Shown here: piece by piece, positions 22,755 through 32,551 of the stretch
Layout: every line of letters begins with the position of its first letter
Numbering within the stretch: the stretch's first letter is position 1
NCBI GenBank assembly: GCA_964035015.1
Contig: OZ036002.1
Location: 14,469,199 to 14,533,198, forward strand
DNA: 64,000 nucleotides
Source of the DNA: Corallium rubrum
Lineage: Eukaryota; Cnidaria; Anthozoa; Scleralcyonacea; Coralliidae
Direction of reading: 5' to 3'
Made by a program: the position numbers and the translations under genes
Notes under the pieces: model-generated
Told to the model about the DNA's origin: nothing
Seen by the model: only the letters and a program-made list of their open reading frames with translations
Databases searched by the model: none

Positions 22755-23016
22755 TATGGTGGCCTAGGAGTGCCATAAGAATTTTTGATATATTTATTAT
22801 TATTTTTTTTTATTTTATTTTATTTTTATTTAAAAATTAATTTTTTTATTTTTGAATATTTTTTTATTTTATTTTTTTTAAATAAAGAAATACTTTTTAT
22901 ATTTTATTTTTTGTTTTTAAAACGTTTTTATTATAAGAAAAAAATTTAAAAAAATAAACAAATAAAAATAAAATGAAAAATTTGGCAGCCTATGAGTGCC
23001 ATAACCATAATGCTTT
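22755..23016 (+). repeat. Left TIR of the IS3EU-like transposon
   Basis: 262 bp. The outer 35 bp and inner 30 bp are ordinary sequence containing AGTGCCATAA twice (outer and inner, as AGTGCCATAAG and AGTGCCATAACC). The middle is extreme A/T-rich DNA. Inverse of 28708-28973 with only a few differences. Confidence 0.95.
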
Positions 23017-23079
23017 GAGGGTGGGGTGGTGGGGACAAACATGTGTGTGTATTGTACGATTTTACATGTATATCGGATC

Positions 23080-24369
23080 ATGTCGAATAAAGCAAGAAAT
23101 AACAAGAAGTGGGCGGATTTTAAGCAAAAGCATGCTGAAAAGAGACGTAAAACAGACGAGAAGCAGCCAGATGCTGTGGACGACTTAACTGTTCCAAGAT
23201 TGTCTGCTGAGGTCGAGGGGAAATGCCAGAAATACAGTCGAATTGGGCCGTTAGCTATCGTGCCGTTCCCTTATGATGCATTAACGCTTGACAACATCAA
23301 GAATGCGTGCAAAAGTTATTTTGATGTGGCATCCTTTATGGCATGCGACGTGCTGGCAGGTGAGAGAGGGCCGTCGTACACGAGCATAGATCAGATAAAA
23401 AACTTTAAACTGTTGCATGTAAGATTTTACTTTGACGACAAAGAGACTGAGCCTGAGGAAGGTGGTGAAGCCTTCGGTTCCAGTAGTACTTGTAGTCCAA
23501 CAGTGAAGAAAGCTAAACTGAAAAAGATTGATCTTACTACAAAAGATGTTGAATCACGAAGATCTTTGCCTGTTGAATCCCCCAAAAAGGTCGTGCAGCA
23601 TTCAGCATTTCCAAAATCAGTGTCTCTGAGCACGCTTCTTCAACTTGGCAAGCTGATCCCTCCTGCATGTGACCAGGAGATCATCGAACTTTACCTTGAA
23701 GAGTTTTCTATGGAAAAAAAAGAATGGCTTGTGCCATTTTCAGCCAAGGTATCTGTGAGTAAGTCACCTTTTTCCAGTGGAGCCTTTAGAAATGCCTTTA
23801 ACGCCCAAGCCATCTCTGGTCTGAAAGGAAGGTATGTTCTTATAAAACGCTACAAACCTGATCAGATCCAATCCATAGAAGATTTATTTGGGTCTTTGGA
23901 TAATCATACAAGAAAATCTGTGCAAATGAATAGTCTGGCAAGATATTATGCCATGCTGTTGGAGAAAGAGAGCTCTATCCATGCAGAGTATGGAGAAACA
24001 TTCAAGTATTCTAAAGTGTATTTAGGCAGGAATGACCATCAACTTGTAACCTTGGAGTTATACCTGGAAGGTGAGTTCATCAAGTACATCAACAATGATG
24101 GAAATATTGTGGTTAGTGGAAGCGAGGTTGCAGACAAGGCAGAAGCATTCACACATTTTACATATGTGAAGTCAGAAAAAGCAATTATGGTTTTGGATAT
24201 CCAAGGAACTGGGTATGGTCTATGTGACCCAGAAGTGGCAAGTACCAAGCTTCTGGATGATGACAGTCAGACCATACTATTTTGCTGTGGAAATCTGTCC
24301 ACACAAGCAATAGAACAATTTTTATCAGAGCACAAGTGCAACAAATATTGTGCCCTTCTTGGTATATAA
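23080..24369 (+). CDS. Alpha-kinase family protein kinase (transposon cargo)
   Basis: 429 residues from the ATG at 23080 (MSNKARNN...). An upstream in-frame ATG at 23026 would add 18 unlikely residues. The N terminus is basic. Residues about 50-125 form an unknown conserved-looking domain (IVPFPYDALTLDNI, FKLLHVRFYF), followed by an acidic/serine linker. The C-terminal part has alpha-kinase (MHCK/EF2K-type) hallmarks: ATP-binding Lys256 in YVLIKRY; LEGEFIKYINNDG at about 329-341; catalytic-core HFTYVKSEK and VLDIQGTGYGLCDPE with Asp373; and the zinc site GNLSTQAIEQF...HKCNKYC with His418, Cys420 and Cys424. All key residues are present, so an active serine/threonine kinase is plausible. The stop overlaps an AATAAA at 24368. 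The gene is a single exon, lies 63 bp inside the left TIR and points toward the transposase. Its substrate is unknown. Confidence 0.85.
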   Translation: MSNKARNNKKWADFKQKHAEKRRKTDEKQPDAVDDLTVPRLSAEVEGKCQKYSRIGPLAIVPFPYDALTLDNIKNACKSYFDVASFMACDVLAGERGPSYTSIDQIKNFKLLHVRFYFDDKETEPEEGGEAFGSSSTCSPTVKKAKLKKIDLTTKDVESRRSLPVESPKKVVQHSAFPKSVSLSTLLQLGKLIPPACDQEIIELYLEEFSMEKKEWLVPFSAKVSVSKSPFSSGAFRNAFNAQAISGLKGRYVLIKRYKPDQIQSIEDLFGSLDNHTRKSVQMNSLARYYAMLLEKESSIHAEYGETFKYSKVYLGRNDHQLVTLELYLEGEFIKYINNDGNIVVSGSEVADKAEAFTHFTYVKSEKAIMVLDIQGTGYGLCDPEVASTKLLDDDSQTILFCCGNLSTQAIEQFLSEHKCNKYCALLGI

Positions 24370-25568
24370 TAAACTCCATGTGAATACTTCAATAACCTTA
24401 GACAACATTCAAATGTAACTCTGTTTGAAAACCAGTATGTTGAGTTTTATTCCTGTTTCTATCTGAAGCATGTTATACATGTACAATACAGTACAGTAAT
24501 GGTGGCACCATAAATGTCTTAAAATTGGTAGGGGGTTACATCCTTGATAAAAATGGTAAACTGGGGATGGAAAAAGATTGGACTGATGACTGTGATTTTC
24601 CTTCTAGATCATTCTATTTTCCTGACACTTTTTTTCCAGATGAGGGCCTGGGTTCCCCATTCCAGTGCCACCATTTTCTGTTTGGTGCTTTGTAGTGGAT
24701 TGTTAAAGTTATTAATATTTACACCAGAAAGAGATACAGTAACTGCATTGTGAACTCTTGGAAATTGACAATAAATTTTGATATTTTTACATTTAAATTG
24801 ATATACATGTAAGCTAACAGTACAACTTTCTTTTCCCTGTTAAACCCAGTCATCTAAGTTTGCAATACCTGATCTAGGGAATGTATATATATAATTGTTG
24901 GGGGAATGCTGTTCCCCCTAATCATTTGGCCAGGATACAGTGATACACCCATTAACTTTCATGACCAGTGGCCACGCCAATTTGATTATTATGACTAGTG
25001 GCCATGCCCATTTGACTTTGGTGAGTGTTCCCCCACTTCTAAAACGTGAAAAACATCACTGATATATAGTATCTTCAGGTTCAAGTATATTATTAATGAC
25101 AATGGCATCATTTTTCATATACATGTATACTGTAGTCAAGTGAATGCAGCTTTGTAATACTTACTACAATTCGTATTTCACATTTCTATAACAGCTTAAT
25201 TAACTGGTTTTGAGGAGATGAAACGTGCCTACATGTAGGCAAATCTAAACCAAGTTCTTTCACTCCTTCCAACAGTGCCATTGCATCATTGACAGTTAAT
25301 TATCTATGATAAGTTCCAAATTTGGATAGTTCAATGGGTTCTCAGGGTTGGAATCAAGTGAATATCTGCAATTTGCACCTTAGTTAGTCAAATGAGAAAA
25401 ACTGCACATTGCATGCGTACAAATGCAAAAGAATTTTTAAAAAGTAAATTAAATGACCAAGTTTTCCAAAGCTCTTTATTTTAAAAGAGATTAAACATTC
25501 ATTTTCCTTCAACTAAGTTGAACCTTGGGTGCTACTTTTAAAACTAATCAAATAAATCTTACAGTAGT
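24370..25568. other. Spacer between the two convergent genes
   Basis: No gene seen. Plausible 3'-end signals exist for both genes: AATAAA at 24368 and 24771 for the kinase, and AATAAA (minus strand) at about 25474 for the transposase. A small hairpin with GGGGGAATG and its inverse lies near 24900. Confidence 0.5.
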
Positions 25569-28500
25569 TCAGGCTAAATTTGCTTTAAGATACAAGTATG
25601 CATCTGCAGCCTCTGCAGGTTTAATTTCATCTGTGTCAGGAATAAGTACTTCACAGCGTGCTCGAAATGCTGGATCCAAAAAGTCATCAGTTCCTTCCAA
25701 AACACCTGATAATTCAGCAACTTCCCTCAAATGTTCTTCATTGATGACATGACCACACTTGTCACCTCCATACCGTTCAGGAAAGCTATAAACATGGTCT
25801 GGTATTCCAGTTGGAAGTTGTTTTTTTGCTTGCTTTCGGCCACGATGACTATTCCACACTGTTTCTCTAAAAATGTCCAGTTCCCTTTGAACAACTGGAA
25901 TGTACACAAATGCAAGTAAATCTCTGAAAAAAATAATTGTACAGTACCACAGTTTAGCAGAAAAAATAATCTACTGAATTAATGCTCCTTGTATACTCGA
26001 GTTGCAAGCCATTAGTCAACCTTACGGAATGACTGTCAGAGGTTGAGTTAAACAATGGCTTAACTGGTACTGTACTACATGTAAACTTTATTAAATATTA
26101 TGGCTAGGATTTGAACCCACAATGTTCAGTTTACCAGTCTGATGCTCTACTAACTGAGCTACAAGGTCAAGTTAGGAGCAAGTTGTGGTATGATGGTAAC
26201 CTTATTCTCCACATGCACAATCCCACATAATTTAATGCATCACATGTATACATGTAGGGCCTACCAGTACTACCTGTGAAGGGGGTCATCTCTTTCATAA
26301 TCACCATCTTCTAACAGTTTCCTGAGTTGATCCTTAAAGAATCTTTCCAGTCTCTCCAAAAGCTCTTTCCACCATCTCTCTATCTTGTTTTCTGTAGAGG
26401 GGCCATATATCACACAGTCTGCTGCATCTTGAGTATCACAGTGCTTACTAAGGAGATATGAATGCATAGTAGCCATATCCACAGTTTCAGTCCCCTTATC
26501 TAGGCGTAGGCGTGATGGCATTACTATAATCAGATGATACAGTAATCAGACTAAGATTGTCATTTTTTAATTTTTCTCATCTGGTCACCTTCAAAAATAT
26601 ATTGATTATTATGTTATTGTCATAATGCTGATTAAAGCATGGGGTTGACCTTTGCTATGGAGTCACTAACTTACCTCTAGATTCAAACAAGTATTCCAAA
26701 TAATACCGACCAACAACTTTCGGATTGTTGTTTGATGTCCAGATACGAAGAAATTGTATTCTGCCACTATAAGTGTCTAATCCTCCATAGATGCATAGTG
26801 GAAATGTGGCTTTCTGATAGCCACATAACTTATCATGCCCATCAAGAGACATTGTCCAATCTGAACCCTTAAAGAGACAATACATATATACAGTTTCTGT
26901 CCAGTATAACATATTGGCTCCATACAAGAGGCACATCACTCCACAGGCACAGAAAGGTGTACAGGATTTTTTGGGATTATCTTAATATTTTCCCACACAT
27001 TTTATGGATTTTCTAGGACTTTCAAGGGATTTTATGAAATTTTCCAAGATTGTCTTCAAATGTTAAGAGATGTAAAGGATTTTTTCAAAAGTGAACAAGA
27101 TTTTTTTGAGTGATGTGCCCCCAGGCTGAGGTCCCACATCTGTCATGTACACTGGTCCAATAATTACATGTACAGTAAATATATACTGACAGTACATACA
27201 GTAACCAGGCCTTGAAATTTGGGGGCATAATTATGTTCCCAGGGTGAACCAAACATGGCATAATTTTTATCTAATAATATAAATAAATAATAAATAATAA
27301 TTTTTAATAATACAAAGTTTAGATCCAAAATACAGAACATTCTTAAACTTGATTCCTAAACGTTTGATTGAATTTTACTTAGAATTATTAAAAATGTCTT
27401 ACACTTTCCATGTCTTAGATATTAGTAGTTATTGACCATTATTTTTTATACAACTTTATTCTGTTGTTTTAAATTTAACACAGGCCCTCCATTGATAACA
27501 GTATGCTTATATATACTGAAGGAGTACATCTGTTATAAATTTTGTTACATGTAATAATAATAATATAATAAGAAATATATAATAATGAGCTAATAATATA
27601 ATAATACAGTAGCATTATATTTATAGTATATATTGTAGTAATTTAATTGTATTTTTGTAAATATTATATACTAATATATCTTAATAGGTAATATATGATT
27701 ATCTATGATGGTGTAAATAGTAGAATTCTAATTCTAGTAATATGTAATTCTAGTTACCAGGCTGTTTGAATAAAGTATTATTATTCTTTTTATTATTATT
27801 ATTATTATTATTAATAATTAATTATTTTTTAATTTTGTATTATAATTATATACAGTAATTGTATACTTAGGCATGCTATAAAAGTATAAAACTCACTGGT
27901 GGTACTTGGTTACAAGAACACTTTTTTTGTATTTTAACTAACTTTAAATTTAGTAACTCTGAACTTACTAGCTGCAAATTATAGTACATATAAAGCCCAG
28001 TGATTCCTGACTTTTTTCTCCAGACCCTTCTTGTAATCCCTATTGCCAGAGATGAATGACCCTCATGCAGTCACTCAGGTCCTGGAAATTAGATTTTTCA
28101 TGATGTGAAACTAGTCTTACCATTGCAACCATATTGATAAACATCTTTTAGTTGCATATATCTACAATACATAACATTACCTTTGATGTAAATACACCTT
28201 TTGGAGCTTGTCTCCGCTTGCCAACACCACTTCTTTCTTCCAGACCTCTGGGATCCACTTCAGCCATCATAGCATACACAACGTCCCTTGGCACTTTTAG
28301 GTGATGAATTTCCCGAATCTTTTTGTGCAAGGCACGATATCCTAGCAATTGTCCAGGTCCCTTCATCTCTTCCTGCACTGCAACCTGTACATCGTTCAAA
28401 TCTGTTTGATAATCTATGTACCTGATGTTGAAATGACTCAATCGACGACAGAGTGCGGATACTCCATGCGTACATTGGGTACTTGTCGGAAACAAAATCT

Positions 28501-28610
28501 AGTATTTCTTTCCTTTTAAGGTTTTGTTTGACGTATCTTTCCAAATCTTCTTTAAGCTCTTCGTCGTTTTCCCAATCACTGTTCATTATTCGCGGATTTA
28601 TCGATGTCAT
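25569..28610 (-). CDS. IS3EU-like DDE transposase (integrase core), four exons, one frame offset
   Basis: Exons on the minus strand: 28610-28181, 26867-26675, 26523-26274 and 25923-25569. All introns are GT-AG and phases match (0, 1, 2). The product is about 408 residues if one base (28448) is skipped. The N terminus (about 1-143) carries a helical DNA-binding-like region with WSIRTL then RRLSHFNIRYID, and GYRALHKKIREIHHLKVPRD, typical of IS3-type integrases. The catalytic core shows Asp152 (SLDGHDKL), Asp216 (RLRLDKGTET) and Glu256 (ENKIERWW), giving DD(39)E. A C-terminal HRDLLAFVYIPVVQREL segment completes the family pattern. Length and order agree with full-length relatives. The single offset at 28448 could be a recent mutation or a translational frameshift; the rest is intact. 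It starts 98 bp inside the right TIR. Confidence 0.85.
26101..26168 (-). other. tRNA-derived sequence in transposase intron 3
   Basis: On the minus strand there is a good A box (TAGCTCAGTTAGTAGAGC), an anticodon-arm-like segment with loop CTGGTAA (anticodon GGT would be Thr) and a B box (GGTTCAAATCC). The acceptor stem does not pair and the T stem has mismatches, so this is a tRNA pseudogene or SINE head, not a working tRNA. Confidence 0.55.
26868..28180 (-). other. Intron 1 of the transposase gene
   Basis: A 1.3-kb intron with donor GTAATG and acceptor TTTAAG. The interior (27220-27870) is very A/T-rich with ATT runs. No ORF of note and no nested element with clear ends. Confidence 0.65.
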
Positions 28611-28707
28611 CCGAAATTAAATATTGTTTGTTTGCAATGCAAAAATTCGCGCTTTAAAAGACCACTGAACCACACATTACGGGCTCATTACACGCTTGCC
28701 TTCAAAT

Positions 28708-28973
28708 AAAGCATTATGGTTATGGCACTCATTGGGCTGCCAAATTTTTCATTTTATTTTTATTTATTTATTTTTTTAAATTTTTTTCTTATAATAAAAA
28801 CGTTTTAAAAACAAAAAGTAAAATATAACAAGTATTTCTTTATTTAAAAAAAATAAAATAAAAAAATATTCAAAAATAAAAAAATTAATTTTTAAATAAA
28901 AATAAAATAAAATAAAAAAAAATAATAATAATAAATATATCAAAAATTCTTATGGCACTCCTAGGCCACCATA
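28708..28973 (-). repeat. Right TIR of the IS3EU-like transposon
   Basis: 266 bp, inverse of 22755-23016. Small differences are confined mostly to homopolymer lengths in the A/T-rich middle. Confidence 0.95.
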
Positions 28974-28979
28974 GTCATG

Positions 28980-29620
28980 TGACAATTACGTGACTCATTA
29001 CCAGGTCTCGCGTAATGCGCCGATAGATCGATAAATTGTATGTCAGACGTAATATTGTATTCTACAAGATTTTTGGCGGGATTTTACAAGATCTTTAATA
29101 CAAGATTCTGTAAGTTCTTAGTAATTCTTTCTTGAGCCGACCAAAATGGCCCTTTCATTACATTACTCTGTCTGATTTTATTTTTCAAAGACTCGAAGAG
29201 AGAAGTTTGAGAGTCCAAAACAGGTGATTAAACAATTCGGGAAAAGACTAAAACTAAATGTTATGCATAGTTAAACAGTCTGACAATCAAAAACTGTTAC
29301 CAAATAAATAGCAACAGTTGTTGCTATGGCAACAATTACGTTTCAAAATGGCTGCCAATTACCCTTCAAACTAGTTCAATTCGAAAAAACTTTGGTGACC
29401 CCCAATTTTTCTTTCGTTAAAACTTTTCTTATAGTATGAGTAATCAATAGGCCGATTTTAAAAAAAATTCTGTAGAACGAAATTTTTTAAAAATATTTTT
29501 CCGGAAAAAAAATTACTCGTTCTACAGAATTTTTCTAAAATCGGCCTATTGATTACTCGTTTTTTTCGAATTAAATTAGTTTGAAGGGTAATTGGCAAGG
29601 GTAATTGTAACAGTTTTTGA
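28980..29620. other. Right arm of insertion II, proximal part; includes a foldback
   Basis: No gene. Between about 29365 and 29610 two arms carry inverted GTTCTACAGAATTTTT-like and ATCGGCCTATTGATTACTC blocks around a GGAA centre, plus outer inverted GGGTAATTGG/CCAATTACCC blocks. Confidence 0.6.
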
Positions 29621-29945
29621 TTCCTAGTAGGATCCTACACAGGATCCTAGATTTCTTGGTAGGATCCTACGCAGGATCTTAGATTTTGTTGGTAGGATCT
29701 TACTCAGGATCCTAGATTTTCCTGCTAGGATCCTACTCAGGATCCTAGATTTTCCTGCTAGGATCCTACTCAGGATCCTAGATTTTCCTGCTAGGATCCT
29801 ACTCAGGATCCTGGATTTTCCTGGCAGGATACTACTCAGGATCCTAGGTTTTCTTGGTAGGATCCTACTCAGGAACCTAGATTTTCTTGGTAGGATCCTA
29901 CTCAGGATCCTAGAATGTCTAGTTTTAAATATTATGGTATCCTTC
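29621..29945. repeat. Right array A: 36-bp GGATCCT-containing tandem repeat
   Basis: About eight units of roughly 36 bp, each TAGGATCCTACTCAGGATCC plus TAGATTTTCCTGC or close variants. The minus-strand 107-residue ORF through it is periodic and spurious. Confidence 0.9.
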
Positions 29946-30066
29946 ATAAAAAGATCTTCGTATTGATTTCAGGATGTTCCCTAACAAAGATTCTGAGTTC
30001 CCTAACCAAGATTCTGATTATAGGCTTCTGTAAAGCTTAGAATCCTGTCAGGACCCTGGTTAGGAT

Positions 30067-30430
30067 CAGGCACGTAGCCAGGATTCTGAAAGGGGGGGAG
30101 CCGAAGTCAAAATAAATTTTTAGAGGGGTCCGGGGGCATGCTCCCCCGGGAAATTTTGAAATCGGAAGTCGCTGAAATACCATTTCCTGGCTTTTGGAGG
30201 AAGATTTTACAGACTCTAAAGGTTAAAAAACGTCATATAAAATACTCAAAACATGCAAACGTCACATAGATACTCAAACTGCATACACTCAGTAGATTGA
30301 ATACACTGTTTACAGTTTATTTCCTGACACAATGGCATATTGCATCAGTTTTGTAGTTACATGTCTGTTGTTTTATATCAAAAGGGGGGGAGCCGCGGCT
30401 CCCACGGCTCCCCCCCTGGCTACGTCCCTG
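30067..30430. mobile_element. hAT-like MITE nested in insertion II
   Basis: Ends CAGGCACGTAGCCAGG and CCTGGCTACGTCCCTG are inverted, with inner G-rich/C-rich extensions. An 8-bp direct repeat GTTAGGAT flanks it (30059-30066 and 30431-30438). The TIR type and 8-bp TSD fit hAT elements. Because the host DNA is itself a GTTAGGATC-rich repeat, the TSD is suggestive rather than proof. Confidence 0.75.
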
Positions 30431-30935
30431 GTTAGGATCATGTTAAGTTTAGGATCCTGTCAGGATATTGATTAGGATCCTGCATAGCTTCCTCCTGTAG
30501 TAACACTGAACCAATAAGAGATACTCCTTAATACTTGACTTCCAGAGAGAACAGCTTAAATATGACTGCTAAGGCTATTCAGTATAAATAAAGCTAATTT
30601 AGTTTACTCTAGTTTCTTCCTCTAGTAACACTGTTAAGGATGCTGTCAGGATCCTGGTTAGAATCGTGCGAAGTTCAGGATCCTAGGTTAGGATCCTGTT
30701 AAGTTTAGGATCCTGTCAGGATCTTGATTAGGATCCTGCAAAGTTCAGGACGTTGTCAGGATCATGGTTAGGATCCTGCTAAGTTCAGGATCCTGTCAGA
30801 ATCCTGGTTAGGATCCTGCTAAGTTCAGGATCCTGTCAGGATCCTGGTTAGGATCCTGTTATATTTAGGATCCTGACAGGATCCTACAGGATCCTGTAGG
30901 ATCCTATAGGATCCTGTTTAGGATTTCTACCAGGG
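30431..30935. repeat. Right array B: GGATCCTG subterminal repeats and right terminus
   Basis: Repeats of the form GTTAGGATCCTGCTAAGTTC and CAGGATCCTGTCAGGATCC, closing with the inverted terminus AGGATTTCTACCAGGG. Confidence 0.9.
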
Positions 30936-31714
30936 TCAATAATTATAACCCTGCATGTCTGAGTGCATGGCAAGCTAATATGGATATTCAGTATGTTCTT
31001 GATGTTTATGCTTGTGCAATGTACATAGTTTCATACATTTCCAAAGCACAAAAAGGAATGAGTGAATTATTGCGAAAAGCTTGTGATGAAGCAAAAGAAG
31101 GTAATGCTAGTATTAAACAGCAAGTAAGAGACATTGGCAATAAAATTTTAAAGAGTGTAGAAATTAGTGCTCAAGAAGCAGTTTACATTGTTCTTCAATT
31201 ACCAATGAGAAAATCATCACGCCAAGTTGTATTTATTAACACATCACCTCCTGATGAAAGAGTTCAGCTCTTAAAACCAATTAGTGAGATTCAAGAAATG
31301 GAAGATGAATGTGAAGAAATTCATTCGGGTGGGCTTTTAAAACGATATGTTGACCGTCCTACTTGCTCACAAAATGTTACTTTAGCTGATTGGGCAGCAT
31401 GGTATGATTCATGTGGAAAACCCTTCCACAAAAAAACAACAAAATTAGATATTGATAATCTTCCAATAGAAACAACAGTTGATGATGAAAATAATGATGA
31501 TGAAATATCTGATCAATTTTTCAAAAACAGTGAAACAAGTAAGAAAACTAAAAAACGATCAAATGCCAGAATCATTAGAAGTGTCTGGTTTAATAAAGAA
31601 TCTCAACCAGAAAAGCATTATCATGAGCTCATTATGCTCTTTACTCCATGGAGAAATGAAGCAACTGATTTAATCAAAAATTGTTCCTCTTACAAAGAAC
31701 GCTTTAGCCGATGA
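30936..31714 (+). pseudogene. Helentron Rep C-terminal part with catalytic Tyr motif
   Basis: The frame resumes as [22 protein letters not shown]. The Rep nuclease motif follows: [15 protein letters not shown] (about 31015-31060), with two Tyr and a Lys in the Y-x3-Y-x2-K arrangement that forms the covalent DNA link in rolling-circle transposition. Further typical blocks are [13 protein letters not shown] and the domain linking Rep to helicase ([31 protein letters not shown]). A frameshift near 31705 ends the ORF; the frame continues, broken, into the acidic linker. Confidence 0.8.
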
Positions 31715-32551
31715 AATTGCTGAACAGATGAACCAATATACATTATACAGTTTGTGGAGATGACTTGAATGAAATTCAACAACATTTAGACCAGCATGAT
31801 GATGATCAATTTGGACCAATAGCACCAGTTACACAGCATGATGAACTACAAGATGAGAATGAGGGTAATGTTGATTTACATCCTGATTTTAATGAAAGGT
31901 ATGATCTATCAGATGATATTGGTATCCCATCAACATCACTAAATATATAATGAACCTCTTAATTGTGTTAAATGAAATGCAAGATGATGAGTACAGAGCA
32001 ATGGTGCAATCACTAAATAAAAAAAACAAAAGGAGTTTTTCTGTCATGCTTTACACCTTATTAAAACATCTGACAAACCATTTTACTGTTTTTAAGTGGT
32101 GGAGGAGGTGTCGGTAAATTTTACATAACAAAATCAGTCTATCAAGCTGCACTCAAATACTATAACACACGTGCTGGTGAAGATTTTCATCACGTAAAAA
32201 TATTACTATTGGCTCCAACTGGAAAAGCTGCGTATTATTAAAGGTAGCACAGTACACAGTGCTCTTGCAATCCCAGCTAGTCAATCTTTAAAAAATTACA
32301 GACCACTGGACTCCAGTTGGTTAAACACTTTAAGATCTCAACTAGGTGGTGTGAAACTAATATTATTAGATGAAGTATCAATGGTTAATTGGGAACAATA
32401 TGTTTACTGTTCAAATCAACAACCGACTCAAAGACATAAAGGGCAGCAAGGAAGATTTTGGATGTGTTAGCATAATTGCAATTGGAGATTTATTCCAATT
32501 ACAACCTGTATTTGATGGTTATGTTTTCAATGATATCCAAAATTCAGAATA
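31715..32551 (+). pseudogene. Helentron PIF1-type helicase, N-terminal motifs
   Basis: Spread over several frames. An acidic linker with HDDDQFGPIAPVTQ comes first, then the Walker A loop GGGGVGKFYITK (about 32098-32133), LLLAPTGKAA (motif Ia), GSTVHSAL, and the Walker B motif LILLDEVSMV at about 32356-32385. VSIIAIGDLFQLQPV (motif III) follows near 32470-32510. At least three frame changes and a premature stop (31948-31950) show that the helicase is dead. The order and spacing match Helitron SF1B helicases. Confidence 0.75.

Larger units (their letters stand above)
22755..28973. mobile_element. IS3EU-like DDE transposon carrying an alpha-kinase gene
   Basis: A 6219-bp unit with long, nearly perfect TIRs (22755-23016 and 28708-28973) and a 6-bp TSD. 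The termini begin TATGGTGGCCTAGGAGTGCC. It encodes two convergent genes, each starting just inside a TIR: an alpha-kinase (plus) and a spliced integrase-type DDE transposase (minus). A 6-bp TSD and an IS3-integrase-like transposase of about 400 residues match what I know of the eukaryotic IS3EU superfamily. A kinase cargo is not something I know from it. The TIRs are very alike, the kinase frame is open throughout and the transposase has only one frame lesion, so insertion looks recent relative to the surrounding decayed elements. Confidence 0.85.
20401..30935. mobile_element. Insertion II: GGATCCT-array TIR element with nested transposon
   Basis: Left end CCCTGGTAGAAATCCT, right end AGGATTTCTACCAGGG (perfect inversion). 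The flanking duplication is 2 bp (TC) or, if one terminal base is assigned differently, 3 bp (GTC). Excision restores [11 protein letters not shown] in frame. Subterminal regions are packed with GGATCCT-type repeats in both arms. Short TSD plus dense subterminal repeats resembles EnSpm/CACTA elements, but the terminus is not CACTA and no transposase of its own is visible, so this is only a suggestion. Without the nested 6.2-kb transposon (22755-28973) the element is about 4.3 kb. It also holds a foldback (21190-21560) and a hAT-like MITE (30067-30430). Confidence 0.75.

Noticed and set aside
23026..23079. Upstream in-frame start for the alpha-kinase
   Set aside because: The 18 extra residues (VGTNMCVYCTILHV...) look non-coding and abut the TIR, while MSNKARNNKKW at 23080 resembles a natural basic N terminus.
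29624..29947. 107-residue minus-strand ORF with an ILSRILPGKSR repeat
   Set aside because: Produced by the 36-bp GGATCCT array; 36 is a multiple of three, so the frame stays open by chance.
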